A stretch of DNA of 38,426 bases from an uncultured Lachnospiraceae bacterium (lineage in GTDB: Bacteria; Bacillota; Clostridia; Lachnospirales; Lachnospiraceae): the NCBI GenBank assembly GCA_934371475.1, contig CAKRNX010000005.1, forward strand, positions 1 to 38,426, in the 5' to 3' direction. Position numbers and translations under genes: made by a program. The notes beneath the pieces were generated by a model. It saw nothing but the letters and a program-made list of their open reading frames with translations, did not search any database and was not told the DNA's origin. This document shows positions 16,710-25,226 of this stretch, piece by piece (the stretch's first letter is position 1; every line of letters starts with the position of its first letter).

Positions 16710-18674
16710 TTAGCAGATCTCAGCGCCTGCAGGCATGGGTTTCTCCGGCGTCATCAGCGCCAGATTGCCGTTCTCATCTTCCGCACACAGCAGCATTCCT
16801 TCAGAAAGCACTCCGGCCAGCTTGGCAGGTTTCAGATTGACCAAAACCATCACCTTCTTGCCAACCATTTCTTCCGCAGTGTAATGTGCTTTAATACCGG
16901 ACACAATCTGTTTTACCTGACTTCCGATCTTTACCTGGGAGCACAGCAGTTTTTTGGATTTCTTGACTTCCTCACAGGCAATGATCTCTCCTACCTGGAA
17001 CTGGCATTTATCAAAAATATCATAGGAAATGGTTTCCTTTGCCTCAATATCAATGACTGCCTCTTCTTCCTTCTTTTCCTCTGCAGCCGCTTCCGGTTTT
17101 GCCGGATGGAGCTTCTCTACCTTTTCCATTACTTCCTTCAGATCCTGTCTTGCAAACAAAATCTCCGGTTTCTCTGTCACCTTTGTCCCGGACTGATACA
17201 GTCCGAACTGATCCATCTGATCGAATCCGCGTTTTGTGGTATTCAGCTGTGCCAGGATCTTCTCAGAAGTCTCCGGCATAAAGGACTCAAGCAGTTCTGC
17301 GCCGATAGAAATGCTCTCTACCAGGTTGTACAGCACTTCTGCCAGACGCTCCTGCTTTGTCTCATCCTTGGCCAGAGCCCAGGGCATTGTCTCATCAATA
17401 TATTTGTTGCAGCGTTTGAACAGCACAAAGATTTCGGTAATGGCATCTGCCACTCTCAGATCGGCCATCTTGGCAGCCGCTCGCTTCGGTGTATCCAGCA
17501 CTACGGCTTTCAGCTCCTCATCGACAGGCTCCGTCACGCCGGTACTCTTCACAACACCGTCAAAATATTTGTTGCTCATGGAAATAGTACGGTTCACCAG
17601 ATTTCCCAGAGTGTTGGCCAGATCAGAATTCAGACGCTCTACCATCAGCTCCCAGGAAATCACGCCATCGTTCTCAAACGGCATCTCATGCAGCACAAAG
17701 TAGCGCACTGCATCTACGCCGAAGAAATCTACCAGCTCATCTGCATACAGCACATTTCCTTTGGATTTGCTCATCTTGCCGTCGCCCTGCAGCAGCCACG
17801 GATGTCCGAATACCTGCTTGGGCAGCGGAAGATCCAGTGCCATCAGGAAGATCGGCCAGTAAATCGTATGGAAACGGATGATATCCTTTCCGATCAGATG
17901 CAGATCGGCCGGCCATTCTTTCTTAAACTGCTCGGTGGAATTGCCGTCACAGTCATATCCCACACCGGTGATGTAGTTGGTCAGTGCATCCAGCCATACA
18001 TATGTCACATGCTTCGGATCAAAATCCACCGGGATACCCCAGGTGAAAGAAGTTCTGGATACGCACAGATCCTGCAGACCCGGAAGCAGGAAGTTGTTCA
18101 TCATCTCATTTTTGCGGGCCACCGGCTGAATAAACTCCGGATGCTCATTAATATGCTTGATCAGACAGTCTGCATATTTGCTCATTTTGAAGAAATATGC
18201 TTCCTCTCTGGCAGGAGTCACCGGACGTCCGCAGTCCGGGCATTTGCCGTCCACCAGCTGAGACTCGGTGAAGAAGGACTCGCACGGCGTACAGTACATT
18301 CCCTCGTAATATCCCTTGTAAATGTCGCCCTGATCGTACAGCTTTTTGAAAATCTTCTGCACCTGTTTTTCATGATAATCATCGGTCGTACGGATAAACT
18401 TGTCATAAGAGGTATTCATCAGATCCCAGATCCGCTTAATCTCACCTGCTGCATTATCTACAAACTGCTTGGGAGTCACACCGGCATCCTGAGCTTTCAG
18501 TTCGATCTTCTGACCGTGTTCATCCGTTCCTGTCTGGAAGAATACGTCATATCCCTCTGCTCTCTTAAATCGGGCAATACTGTCCGCCAGCACAATCTCA
18601 TATGTGTTGCCGATGTGCGGTTTACCGGACGCATAGGCAATAGCTGTCGTCATATAAAACTTTTTCTTTTCCAT
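16710..18674 (-). CDS. metG: Methionyl-tRNA synthetase
   Basis: Charges tRNA-Met. It has 654 aa from the ATG at 18674, which follows AAAGGAGAGC; an in-frame start at 18734 lies in the leader hairpin and is rejected. The class-I motif PHIGNTYEI is near residue 20. A zinc-knuckle pair CTPCESFF and CPDCGRPV is near 127-150. KMSKSKGN is near 300. After the anticodon-binding helices, a Lys/Glu linker leads into a C-terminal tRNA-binding OB domain of about 110 residues (FQVGEIIACEEVKKSKKLL, then VNLKPAKLAGVLSEGM). This makes it the dimeric MetG form. The gene heads the conserved metG-tatD-rsmA series. It has its own promoter and a hairpin leader. Confidence 0.98.
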   Translation of the reverse strand: MEKKKFYMTTAIAYASGKPHIGNTYEIVLADSIARFKRAEGYDVFFQTGTDEHGQKIELKAQDAGVTPKQFVDNAAGEIKRIWDLMNTSYDKFIRTTDDYHEKQVQKIFKKLYDQGDIYKGYYEGMYCTPCESFFTESQLVDGKCPDCGRPVTPAREEAYFFKMSKYADCLIKHINEHPEFIQPVARKNEMMNNFLLPGLQDLCVSRTSFTWGIPVDFDPKHVTYVWLDALTNYITGVGYDCDGNSTEQFKKEWPADLHLIGKDIIRFHTIYWPIFLMALDLPLPKQVFGHPWLLQGDGKMSKSKGNVLYADELVDFFGVDAVRYFVLHEMPFENDGVISWELMVERLNSDLANTLGNLVNRTISMSNKYFDGVVKSTGVTEPVDEELKAVVLDTPKRAAAKMADLRVADAITEIFVLFKRCNKYIDETMPWALAKDETKQERLAEVLYNLVESISIGAELLESFMPETSEKILAQLNTTKRGFDQMDQFGLYQSGTKVTEKPEILFARQDLKEVMEKVEKLHPAKPEAAAEEKKEEEAVIDIEAKETISYDIFDKCQFQVGEIIACEEVKKSKKLLCSQVKIGSQVKQIVSGIKAHYTAEEMVGKKVMVLVNLKPAKLAGVLSEGMLLCAEDENGNLALMTPEKPMPAGAEIC

Positions 18675-18701
18675 TTTTCTGCTCTCCTTTACCATAAACA
18701 A

Positions 18702-18747
18702 AACCGTCTTCCGGACACGCCCCTCCGGACGCATTCAGAAGACGGTT
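18702..18747 (-). promoter_or_regulatory. Leader hairpin before metG, attenuator-like
   Basis: On the minus strand AACCGTCTTC (18747-18738) and GAAGACGGTT (18711-18702) form a perfect 10-bp stem with an inner CCGG-rich part. It is followed by TTTGTTTA and then the metG ribosome site. Its position, about 28 nt before the start codon and after the predicted transcript start, suggests an attenuator or expression-tuning hairpin. No T-box or SAM-riboswitch landmarks fit in the 107-nt leader. Confidence 0.5.
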
Positions 18748-18787
18748 CTCCCGTATTGTCTTTTTCTGGGTTTTTTCCGTATACTTC

Positions 18788-18816
18788 AGGCTAACACACC
18801 GGCATTTTTCTGTCAA
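18788..18816 (-). promoter_or_regulatory. Sigma-A promoter of metG
   Basis: Minus strand TTGACA (18816-18811), 17 bp, TAGCCT (18793-18788). The -35 is perfect and the -10 is weak. The predicted start is near 18781, giving a leader of about 107 nt. Confidence 0.6.
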
Positions 18817-18848
18817 GACATTTGCCCCAAAAGATGGGTGGATCCCTG

Positions 18849-19604
18849 TCAGGAACCGGCCTTCCGGCACATGCCCAGAAATTTTTTAAACAGTATTTTT
18901 CCATTGTTTCCCATACGTTCCGGATGCCACTGCACTCCGATGACAGGAAGCTTCTTATGAACAATCGCTTCCACCGTACCATCGTCAGCCTTCTGTATTA
19001 TCTGCAGATCCTTCCCCAGTCTCTTCACTGCCTGATGATGCAGGCTGTAGACCCTGAGTTTCTTGCCATACAGACCGGCCAGCACCGATCCTCCCGTAAT
19101 TTTTGTGCTGTGCCAGACGTATCGATGCTTTTTGATGTTCTGCTTTAATGTCCCGCCAAAATAAACGTTGATCAGCTGACAGCCGCGGCAGACTCCAAGC
19201 ACCGGTTTGCGGGCCTTTACAAACTGTGTCAGCAGATCCTTCTGCAGCTTGTCCAGCGATTTGCTGATCCCTCTGCTTCCCTTGTTTTTCTCATGGTACA
19301 GCGCAGGATTGAGATCTGTCCCACCCGGCAGCACCAGCCCGTCGTAGTCGGAAATCCTCACTTTTTTGCGCACAATCACCGCATTGGCTCCCACCTTTTT
19401 CAGCATGGACACACACATCTGCGCCTCTCCCGGACTGCTGGATGCCACCGCAATTTTCAGTTTTTTTGTTTTTGACTTTGCGGCAGATGTCCGGGACGCC
19501 GCATTCCCGGCAGCTGCACCATATCCCGTCACCGGCGGTATGACCATCAGACAGACAAGCAGCCAGATCAGCCACAGCCTTATGTATTGTGTAAACTTTT
19601 TCAA
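18849..19604 (-). CDS. Exported class-I glutamine amidotransferase-like protein (peptidase C26 type)
   Basis: A 251-aa protein of the gamma-glutamyl hydrolase/PuuD group. The start is TTG at 19604, supported by AGAGGA 8 nt upstream. Residues 8-27 form a hydrophobic signal or anchor segment ending near TGYGA. A Lys-rich stretch precedes the catalytic domain (about 48-248). This has LVLPGGTDLNP, the nucleophile Cys139 in GVCRGCQ, and the His227/Glu229 pair in VQWHPER. Relatives cleave gamma-glutamyl bonds in the cytoplasm (gamma-glutamyl-GABA, folyl-polyglutamate). An exported form suggests a gamma-glutamyl or wall-peptide substrate outside the cell, which is inference. It lies between metG and the divergent DUF885 gene, with its own promoter. 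Confidence 0.85.
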   Translation of the reverse strand: MKKFTQYIRLWLIWLLVCLMVIPPVTGYGAAAGNAASRTSAAKSKTKKLKIAVASSSPGEAQMCVSMLKKVGANAVIVRKKVRISDYDGLVLPGGTDLNPALYHEKNKGSRGISKSLDKLQKDLLTQFVKARKPVLGVCRGCQLINVYFGGTLKQNIKKHRYVWHSTKITGGSVLAGLYGKKLRVYSLHHQAVKRLGKDLQIIQKADDGTVEAIVHKKLPVIGVQWHPERMGNNGKILFKKFLGMCRKAGS

Positions 19605-19698
19605 CCCTAAATCCTCTTATCCGTTAAAGCAGACCGTTTTACGTATCAGACAAATTCGATTACTGTTCATTCATCCCTGAATCACTCACATTATTTGT

Positions 19699-19707
19699 AT
19701 TATACCA
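19699..19707 (-). promoter_or_regulatory. Extended -10 promoter of the amidotransferase-like gene
   Basis: Minus strand TGGTATAAT (19707-19699) is a TG-N-TATAAT element about 95 bp before the TTG start. No good -35 was found. I could not identify a convincing plus-strand promoter for the DUF885 gene in the rest of 19605-19902. Confidence 0.5.
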
Positions 19708-19902
19708 CATATTTCATCAAACAGCACCTATTTATTCTGTGCATATTGATGAAAAATTCCATTATGCTGCAAATGACTTTCATTCATCTCCGCTATATAA
19801 AGACTTTTGATTGCTATTTTTGTCTTTTACACAATTATATTTCCTGTTCTTTTTCTGTGCCTTGCTTCATAGAATCTCTCAAGGCTCTTTCCTGGAGTTT
19901 CT

Positions 19903-21705
19903 ATGAAATTTTTTCATTCTGCTGCGCAATACAACAAATTCCGGAAAAAGCTGCTGGTGGGAGTCGTTCCGATTCTCCTGCTGGCCGCTCTTGCCGGGCT
20001 TTCATTTCTGTTCCAGCAACCTCTGACATCCGATCAGCGTTTCCGCGCCTTTACCCGGCAGATTTTCTGCACGGAACTAAGCGGCAGCACACTGAATCTC
20101 CATTATACGCTTTCTGATCCTTCCGCCTACGATCTGGCGGACAGCCCTGTATCCCTTGGCTCCATGAGCCGTTCCGGCTGGAATGCCTCGGCCGCTCAGG
20201 CAGAAAACTACCTGGCGCTTCTTCAGACATTCCCAAGGGAACAGCTTTCCCCGCAAAACCGCCTTACCTGGGATATTCTCAGCGATTACCTGCAAACGCA
20301 GCAGCAGAGTGCCCCCTACTATCTCTACCAGGAACCATTAAGTTCCACTCTCGGCATCCAGGCCCAGCTGCCTGTCCTTCTTGCCGAATATACATTCCGC
20401 ACCAGAAAAGACATTGATCAGTATCTGCAGCTTCTGACTATGATTCCCGATTATTTTCATTCGGTCATGGATTTTGAGAGGGAAAAAGTGGCCGCAGGAC
20501 TGTTCATGAACGACATCTGCCTCACAAAAGTGCTGGAGCAGTGTGATGCATTTGTCCGTGACAGTGAAAATCATTATCTGAAACAGATTTTTGATGAGCA
20601 GATTGACAGTTTTACCAATCTGACAGCAGATGAGAAAATTTCCTACAAAAAACAGAACCGGGATATCATTGATACGTATGTAATCCCGGCCTATCGTGAG
20701 CTGATGAACGACCTGGCCTCCCTGCTTGGCAACAACAGCAATTCCGGCGGACTGTGCCATTTCCCCCAGGGTAAATCCTATTATGAATATCTGGTGCGCA
20801 GCACCACCGGCGACGACTCGCCCATCAGCCAGATAGAAGAACGAATCAAAAAAGAAGTCGTTTCTGCCTACTCGAATGTCCAGACTCTTCTTCAGACAGA
20901 GGGGCTGACTTCTATCTCCTTAGACAATATCACCGTCCCTGATCCGGAAGAAATCATGGTCGAACTCCGGCAGGCTGTTTCTGCCGATTTTCCCGCAGCA
21001 CCGGAAGTCTCCTGCAAAGTCAAATATATACATGGCTCGCTGAAGGACCATCTCAGCCCGGCTTTCTATCTGATCCCGCCGCTGGATGACACCGGGCACA
21101 ATGTAATTTATGTGAATCCTGCCAGTAAATTCAATGCACTGGAACTCTATACGACCCTGGCCCACGAAGGATATCCCGGTCACCTCTATCAGACAGTCAC
21201 TTTCGAAAACAGCTGCAATGATCCGGTGCGCAGTGTTCTGAATTTTGGCGGATACACAGAAGGCTGGGCTACCTATGCAGAAATGTATGCTTACTCGACC
21301 TGGCAGGAAAATCCCACGCTTGCCTCCATCTACCGCCAGGACCGCTCTCTGATGCTGGGGCTGGCTTCTTTGCTGGATATCGGCATCCATTACCACGGCT
21401 ACAGTCGTGTTCAGGTACGGCAGTTCCTTGGAAAATTCGGCATAACAGAACAATCGGCCGACGCCCTCTATACAAATATTCTCGAGGCTCCGGCCAATTA
21501 TCTGAAATATTATGTCGGTTATCTGAACTTTACAGATCTGCAGACCACACTGAAAGAGACTCTGGGCGAACAGTTTTCTCTCAAGGAATATCATGCCCGC
21601 GTCATGGCCATCGGCCCCTGCAGTTTTCCTGTTCTGAAACACTATCTGACGGATACGGAATTTCTGGCATCATGCAGCGCTGCCAAAAGCGTGCAGACTG
21701 CATAA
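19903..21705 (+). CDS. Membrane-anchored DUF885 family metallohydrolase
   Basis: A 600-aa protein. The N terminus has a short basic stretch and one hydrophobic segment (about 21-41, LLVGVVPILLLAALAGLSF) that anchors it or exports it. The rest is the helical DUF885 fold. The signature is HEGYPGH at residues 421-427, with a further glutamate, Glu453, in GYTEGWATYAE. This is a gluzincin-like zinc site (two His plus a downstream Glu) known in this family, which is distantly related to M2/M32-type carboxypeptidases. A secreted peptidase or carboxypeptidase activity is likely; the substrate is unknown. GGAG lies 8 nt before the ATG. Its left neighbour, the exported C26-like enzyme, is divergent, and the two could act on similar extracellular peptides. 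Confidence 0.88.
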   Translation: MKFFHSAAQYNKFRKKLLVGVVPILLLAALAGLSFLFQQPLTSDQRFRAFTRQIFCTELSGSTLNLHYTLSDPSAYDLADSPVSLGSMSRSGWNASAAQAENYLALLQTFPREQLSPQNRLTWDILSDYLQTQQQSAPYYLYQEPLSSTLGIQAQLPVLLAEYTFRTRKDIDQYLQLLTMIPDYFHSVMDFEREKVAAGLFMNDICLTKVLEQCDAFVRDSENHYLKQIFDEQIDSFTNLTADEKISYKKQNRDIIDTYVIPAYRELMNDLASLLGNNSNSGGLCHFPQGKSYYEYLVRSTTGDDSPISQIEERIKKEVVSAYSNVQTLLQTEGLTSISLDNITVPDPEEIMVELRQAVSADFPAAPEVSCKVKYIHGSLKDHLSPAFYLIPPLDDTGHNVIYVNPASKFNALELYTTLAHEGYPGHLYQTVTFENSCNDPVRSVLNFGGYTEGWATYAEMYAYSTWQENPTLASIYRQDRSLMLGLASLLDIGIHYHGYSRVQVRQFLGKFGITEQSADALYTNILEAPANYLKYYVGYLNFTDLQTTLKETLGEQFSLKEYHARVMAIGPCSFPVLKHYLTDTEFLASCSAAKSVQTA

Positions 21706-21756
21706 ACCGTTTTTTGTTTCTCTGCATGTTTCTTTTCTGCGAACTGCGCAGCCCAT

Positions 21757-21792
21757 AAAAATCCCCTGCTGTCTGTCACTCTGCAGCAGGGG
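21757..21792 (-). terminator. Intrinsic terminator of the degV gene
   Basis: CCCCTGCTG and CAGCAGGGG (21763-21771, 21784-21792) form a 9-bp stem. On the minus strand it is followed by ATTTTT (21762-21757). It starts about 20 bp after the degV stop. The plus strand lacks a T tract. Confidence 0.85.
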
Positions 21793-21811
21793 GGAGAAAT
21801 ATTGCAGGCAG

Positions 21812-22687
21812 TTAAATATCTTCCGGCAACTTCTTGGTACAGGTGATCGCGAGCGCCCCCGGTCCGATATGGCAGGACACACTCAGAGACAGCGGATTCA
21901 TCACAATCTTGTTATTGGGATAAATCTGCTGCACCTCATCCTTCCACTGATTGGCCGCTTCCAGATCCTTCGTGTAGGCGATTGCAATCCACGTATCTTC
22001 CGGATGCGCATCCATGTGGAAACGGTCCTTCAGATCGCCGGCGATCGCATCCAGCATGGTAGTCTTGGCCGCTTTCATCGTTCTGCACTTTGCGTAGGCA
22101 TCCAGCTTCTCTCCCTGGATCTGAAGCACCGGTTTGAGCTTTAGCAGAGTGCCCAGCGCTGCCGCTGCCGGGGTGATACGTCCGCCTTTTTTCAGATATT
22201 TCAGCGTCTCTACCGTAATATAGATAGTAGAATCAAACCTGGTCTCTTCCAGATATTCGCAAATCCGTGCCGCGCTCCATCCGCGTTCTGCCAGTGTCAT
22301 GGCATCCAGAACAGACTGCCGCTGTGTCACGGAAATTCTCTGGTTATTGACCACCTGAACTCTTCCGTTATAATCGTCTGCCAGAGAAGCCGCTGTCGAA
22401 TATGAGCTGGAAAGCCCGCTTGACATGGGAATATGCACAATCTCATCGTACTCCTTCAGCAGTTTTTCCCATAAGTCCATCACATCACCTACTGCCGGCA
22501 TGGAGGTGAAAATCTGCCCGTCATGTTCCAGCTTGTGATAGAACTCTTCCTGCGTCAGTGTGATATCCTCATAAAACAGCTCTCCGTCGATATAAAACGG
22601 CATGGGAATCACATAAATTCCCAGCTCCTGCGCTTCTTTCTGTGTAATACCGCTGTTACTGTCCGTTATTATCGCTACTCTTCCCAT
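21812..22687 (-). CDS. DegV family fatty-acid-binding protein
   Basis: A 291-aa cytoplasmic DegV/FakB-type protein. The start at 22687 follows GGAGGAAC; a longer frame to 22786 lacks a ribosome site and is not used. The family hallmarks are AIITDSNSGITQ at the N terminus, FYHKLEHDGQIFTSMPAVGD with the TS lipid-binding motif, and MSSGLSSSYSTA. Later come VETLKYLKKGGRI and the C-terminal GPGALAIT. FakB proteins bind a fatty acid and present it to FakA kinase. Many Clostridia carry several DegV paralogues, and FakA is not in this window. Transcribed alone, with its own promoter and terminator. Confidence 0.93.
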   Translation of the reverse strand: MGRVAIITDSNSGITQKEAQELGIYVIPMPFYIDGELFYEDITLTQEEFYHKLEHDGQIFTSMPAVGDVMDLWEKLLKEYDEIVHIPMSSGLSSSYSTAASLADDYNGRVQVVNNQRISVTQRQSVLDAMTLAERGWSAARICEYLEETRFDSTIYITVETLKYLKKGGRITPAAAALGTLLKLKPVLQIQGEKLDAYAKCRTMKAAKTTMLDAIAGDLKDRFHMDAHPEDTWIAIAYTKDLEAANQWKDEVQQIYPNNKIVMNPLSLSVSCHIGPGALAITCTKKLPEDI

Positions 22688-22839
22688 AGTTCCTCCACTA
22701 TATGAATTTATCCGTTCTTTTCCTGTCTTCTGTTTTTCTGCATCAGGCAGATATTGGCAATTTATTTCGGCTAAGCGAACATTCACGTTTCACTTTGCTC
22801 TATGCACATGAACGCTATCACGTTTTCCTCGATTAGATC

Positions 22840-22868
22840 ATCATATCATAAAATCATTGCTCCCGCAA
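22840..22868 (-). promoter_or_regulatory. Sigma-A promoter of degV
   Basis: Minus strand TTGCGG (22868-22863), 17 bp, TATGAT (22845-22840). A second TATGAT overlaps at 22850-22845. The predicted leader is about 145 nt. Confidence 0.55.
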
Positions 22869-22927
22869 GAAAGCAATCACTTGATTAGGGTATCCCCCTC
22901 TGATCCCAGATGATACAGATTGTTACA

Positions 22928-23030
22928 TACTTCGCACACCCGCGAGCCACTGCTTTGACAGCACAACTTTTATTCCGCGCAAGCAGGCTGCGGTAGCAGT
23001 TTCCTGTGAAGGAAAAAACAGCTTCCAGAT
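22928..23030. repeat. Repeat module D with a truncated module C
   Basis: TTCGCACACCCGCGAGCCAC, then GACAGCACAACTTTTATTCC (22931-22975), is a diverged module D. It is followed by TTTCCTGTGAAGGAAAAAAC (23001-23020), the right half of hairpin module C without its left arm. The 22688-23219 gap holds this, the degV promoter and one module A copy; no gene was seen. Confidence 0.65.
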
Positions 23031-23102
23031 GCCGTATTTTGCCGACATCCGAAAGCCGTATAAAATCAATATTCTATTTTGCTGAATACGAGAGCCATAT
23101 CA

Positions 23103-23188
23103 ATACCGCTCCGTGTTCACACAGATGCCGAGTTCAAGAATGCTCCGGCATTCTTATTTCGAAGTGGGTGTTACTCCGCATCCGGTAT
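23103..23188. repeat. Repeat module A, 86-bp imperfect palindrome
   Basis: The centre is CAAGAATGCTCCGGCATTCT (from 23135). The ends are ATACCG (23103-23108) and CGGTAT (23183-23188), so the whole element reads as a long imperfect palindrome. The right end ATCCGGTATACA recurs beside the copy at 24970. Confidence 0.6.
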
Positions 23189-23219
23189 ACAACAGTGCTT
23201 AAACATTCCCGGAATCCTT

Positions 23220-24581
23220 TTATTTCCACAGAGTCGTAGACACGTAATCTCTGAAGATCTGCGGCCATGTAAACCAGTCATGTGCGCCCTCAACTGTCAC
23301 GTAGCAGCCGCCATTATTATAGGTAATTTCTGCTGCATCCAGTTTTTCTTTGATGCCCATAAGAGTCTTGTCTGTATCTGTATGATAGCTGTTCTGCATC
23401 ATCAGCTGATCTGCCCAGCCTGCTGCCAGGTACACATTTGCCTTCTGCATTGCAGAGTAATCTTCTTTGTCTTCCCATGCCCATGCGGCAGAACCGCTGA
23501 AAAGGCCATAGTAGCTGAATGCCTCCGGATCATGGATATAGATCTCGTTTGTCTGTTTTGCACCGTTGGAGAGTCCTGCAAACGCCATGCCTTCCACATC
23601 AGAAGATACATGATAATTTTCTTCCACATACGGGATCAGATAATTTTTGATATTATCGTAGCAATACAGATAATACTCTGTATCACCGCTGGCTTTCCTC
23701 GGCTCTTCCGGTGTATTAAACTGATCTATATACACAGTATTATTCATGCAGACTACCACAAACTCTTCGCACTCACCGTCCGCAATCAGACGGTCCAGAA
23801 TATTTCCGGCATTGCCCTGATAGAACCAGTCGCCTTCGTTTCCGCCGCCGCCATGTGACAGGTACAGCACTTTGTACGGCTCTTCGCGGTTCTCATCGTA
23901 ACCTGCCGGAAGATAAATCTCCGCCTTCTGCTCTCCGTCCAGTCCGTCATATGTCACTGCAATGATCTGGCCCTGCTTGGACTCATCCTCAATCGGTGTT
24001 GCCCAGCTCCAGTCATAATATTCTTCCTCACCCTGCTTCTCATCATAAGGAATAAAGAACTGGCTTCTGGTCTGTTCTGCATTCAGCTCCTCATTGCAGG
24101 CCGGTACATTCTGCGGATCTGTCACGTTCTCCCAGCTCTCACCTCCGTCATAAGAGACACTGTACTGGTACAGATAATAACCGCCTGGAAGATCAACGCT
24201 GGTGCTCCACACGCCATCCTCATCTTCAGTCATTTCAATGCTTCCACCCATATCATTCAAGTGTTTCCATCCCTGGTTCGGCTCCCACTCGTCCGGTCCG
24301 ATGCAGTAGTTTTTCTGCGCATCATTGGCCGGAAGCACAAATCCGTTGGCATATACACGAATATCTCCACTCTTATAAAACTGGAATCCTCCTACCAGTT
24401 TCACATCTGTGGCATTCTCATCTTCGTATACAAAGTCTGCCGTATAACCGGTGATGGACTCCTCGTTTTCGCGCACGCTGACACCGCCTTCTGCACCGGC
24501 TTCTTCTGCCAGCGCACAGCTGCCCAGCACACCTGCTGCCAGCACGGTTCCCAGCATTGCTGCAATTAATTTTCTTCTCAT
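23220..24581 (-). CDS. Secreted CE1-type esterase, feruloyl/acetyl-xylan-esterase-like
   Basis: A 453-aa exported esterase. The ATG at 24581 follows AGGAGGGAACATCAG. The signal peptide runs to about residue 24 (SCALAEE). Residues about 40-165 look like an early-set (CBM48/Ig-like) domain: IEMTEDEDGVWSTSVDLPGG, then YYLYQYSVSYDGG. The alpha/beta-hydrolase esterase domain (about 185-450) has YKVLYLSHGGGGNE, Ser338 in GLSNGA and His434 in GAHDWFTW. The last matches the GHDW-x-x-W ending of XynZ/XynY feruloyl esterases and their siderophore-esterase relatives. The nucleophile elbow has Asn where GLSMGG is usual. Probable role: removing ester-linked groups from plant polysaccharides or oligosaccharides. 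It stands alone on the minus strand, divergent from the binding-protein/two-component operon. Confidence 0.88.
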   Translation of the reverse strand: MRRKLIAAMLGTVLAAGVLGSCALAEEAGAEGGVSVRENEESITGYTADFVYEDENATDVKLVGGFQFYKSGDIRVYANGFVLPANDAQKNYCIGPDEWEPNQGWKHLNDMGGSIEMTEDEDGVWSTSVDLPGGYYLYQYSVSYDGGESWENVTDPQNVPACNEELNAEQTRSQFFIPYDEKQGEEEYYDWSWATPIEDESKQGQIIAVTYDGLDGEQKAEIYLPAGYDENREEPYKVLYLSHGGGGNEGDWFYQGNAGNILDRLIADGECEEFVVVCMNNTVYIDQFNTPEEPRKASGDTEYYLYCYDNIKNYLIPYVEENYHVSSDVEGMAFAGLSNGAKQTNEIYIHDPEAFSYYGLFSGSAAWAWEDKEDYSAMQKANVYLAAGWADQLMMQNSYHTDTDKTLMGIKEKLDAAEITYNNGGCYVTVEGAHDWFTWPQIFRDYVSTTLWK

Positions 24582-24746
24582 CTGATGTTCCCTCCTGTTA
24601 TGTTTTGCTTCACTCCGCAAAGCCTGATCCATAAAGCGAAGATCTCCGGTCATTCTCCTGCCTGTCATTTCATATCTGAGGCGGGGAATTTTTATCCGCG
24701 CCTGATCTGCACCTCCGGATCCCCTCTGCGCTTTCCTGATGAGCCC

Positions 24747-24775
24747 ATCCTATCCGCTTTCCGGTACTCCGTCAA
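24747..24775 (-). promoter_or_regulatory. Sigma-A promoter of the esterase
   Basis: Minus strand TTGACG (24775-24770), 17 bp, TAGGAT (24752-24747), about 165 bp before the start codon. Confidence 0.5.
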
Positions 24776-24969
24776 TCTGTGCAGCGACCCGTTTTTATGT
24801 GAATTTCCATGTTGCTTCGCACCGGCCCGAATTTCTGTGATTTCTGTATTTTTTTTGATAAAAATCGTAGATTTTCAGGTCGGTTTTTTATCCGCATTTT
24901 CCTGTTTTCGCTTATAATATTTTACAGATAACCGTGTCAGGGCGGCTCACTTCATCCGTCCCTGCACTT

Positions 24970-25151
24970 TTCAGGAATACCCCCGACATTCCTGCTGCAA
25001 GGTGAGAATCATCTTTCATCCGGTATACAGTCAAAGGATATTCGCAGTCCGCCTCGCTGCTTGCTCACAACCGAATAACTGCACCTGGCGATCTGCAGAA
25101 ATGGATTGCTTTTCGCAATTGAAACAGGATACTTACGTGATTCGGTTAAGC
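24970..25151. repeat. Repeat modules A and E
   Basis: A diverged module A (TTCAGGAATACC / GACATTCCTGCTGC, 24970-24998) is followed by ATCCGGTATACA and then module E (about 25022-25151). E starts GGATATTCGCAGTCCGCC and contains the inverted repeat AACCGAAT (25069-25076) / ATTCGGTT (25140-25147). An inverted copy of E lies at 31955-32053. A TATAAT at 24913-24918 could serve the downstream operon but lacks a good -35. Confidence 0.65.
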
Positions 25152-25226
25152 TGCGAAAACCATCAGCCACTATTTATCAATACTTATTTGTAAATACTGC
25201 CATTCTTATACTATGAGGAAACTGTC

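Noticed and set aside
16626..18794. 722-codon open frame antisense to metG
   Set aside because: metG is certain on the other strand by HIG and KMSKS motifs; the antisense product has no recognisable domains and starts within repeat DNA.
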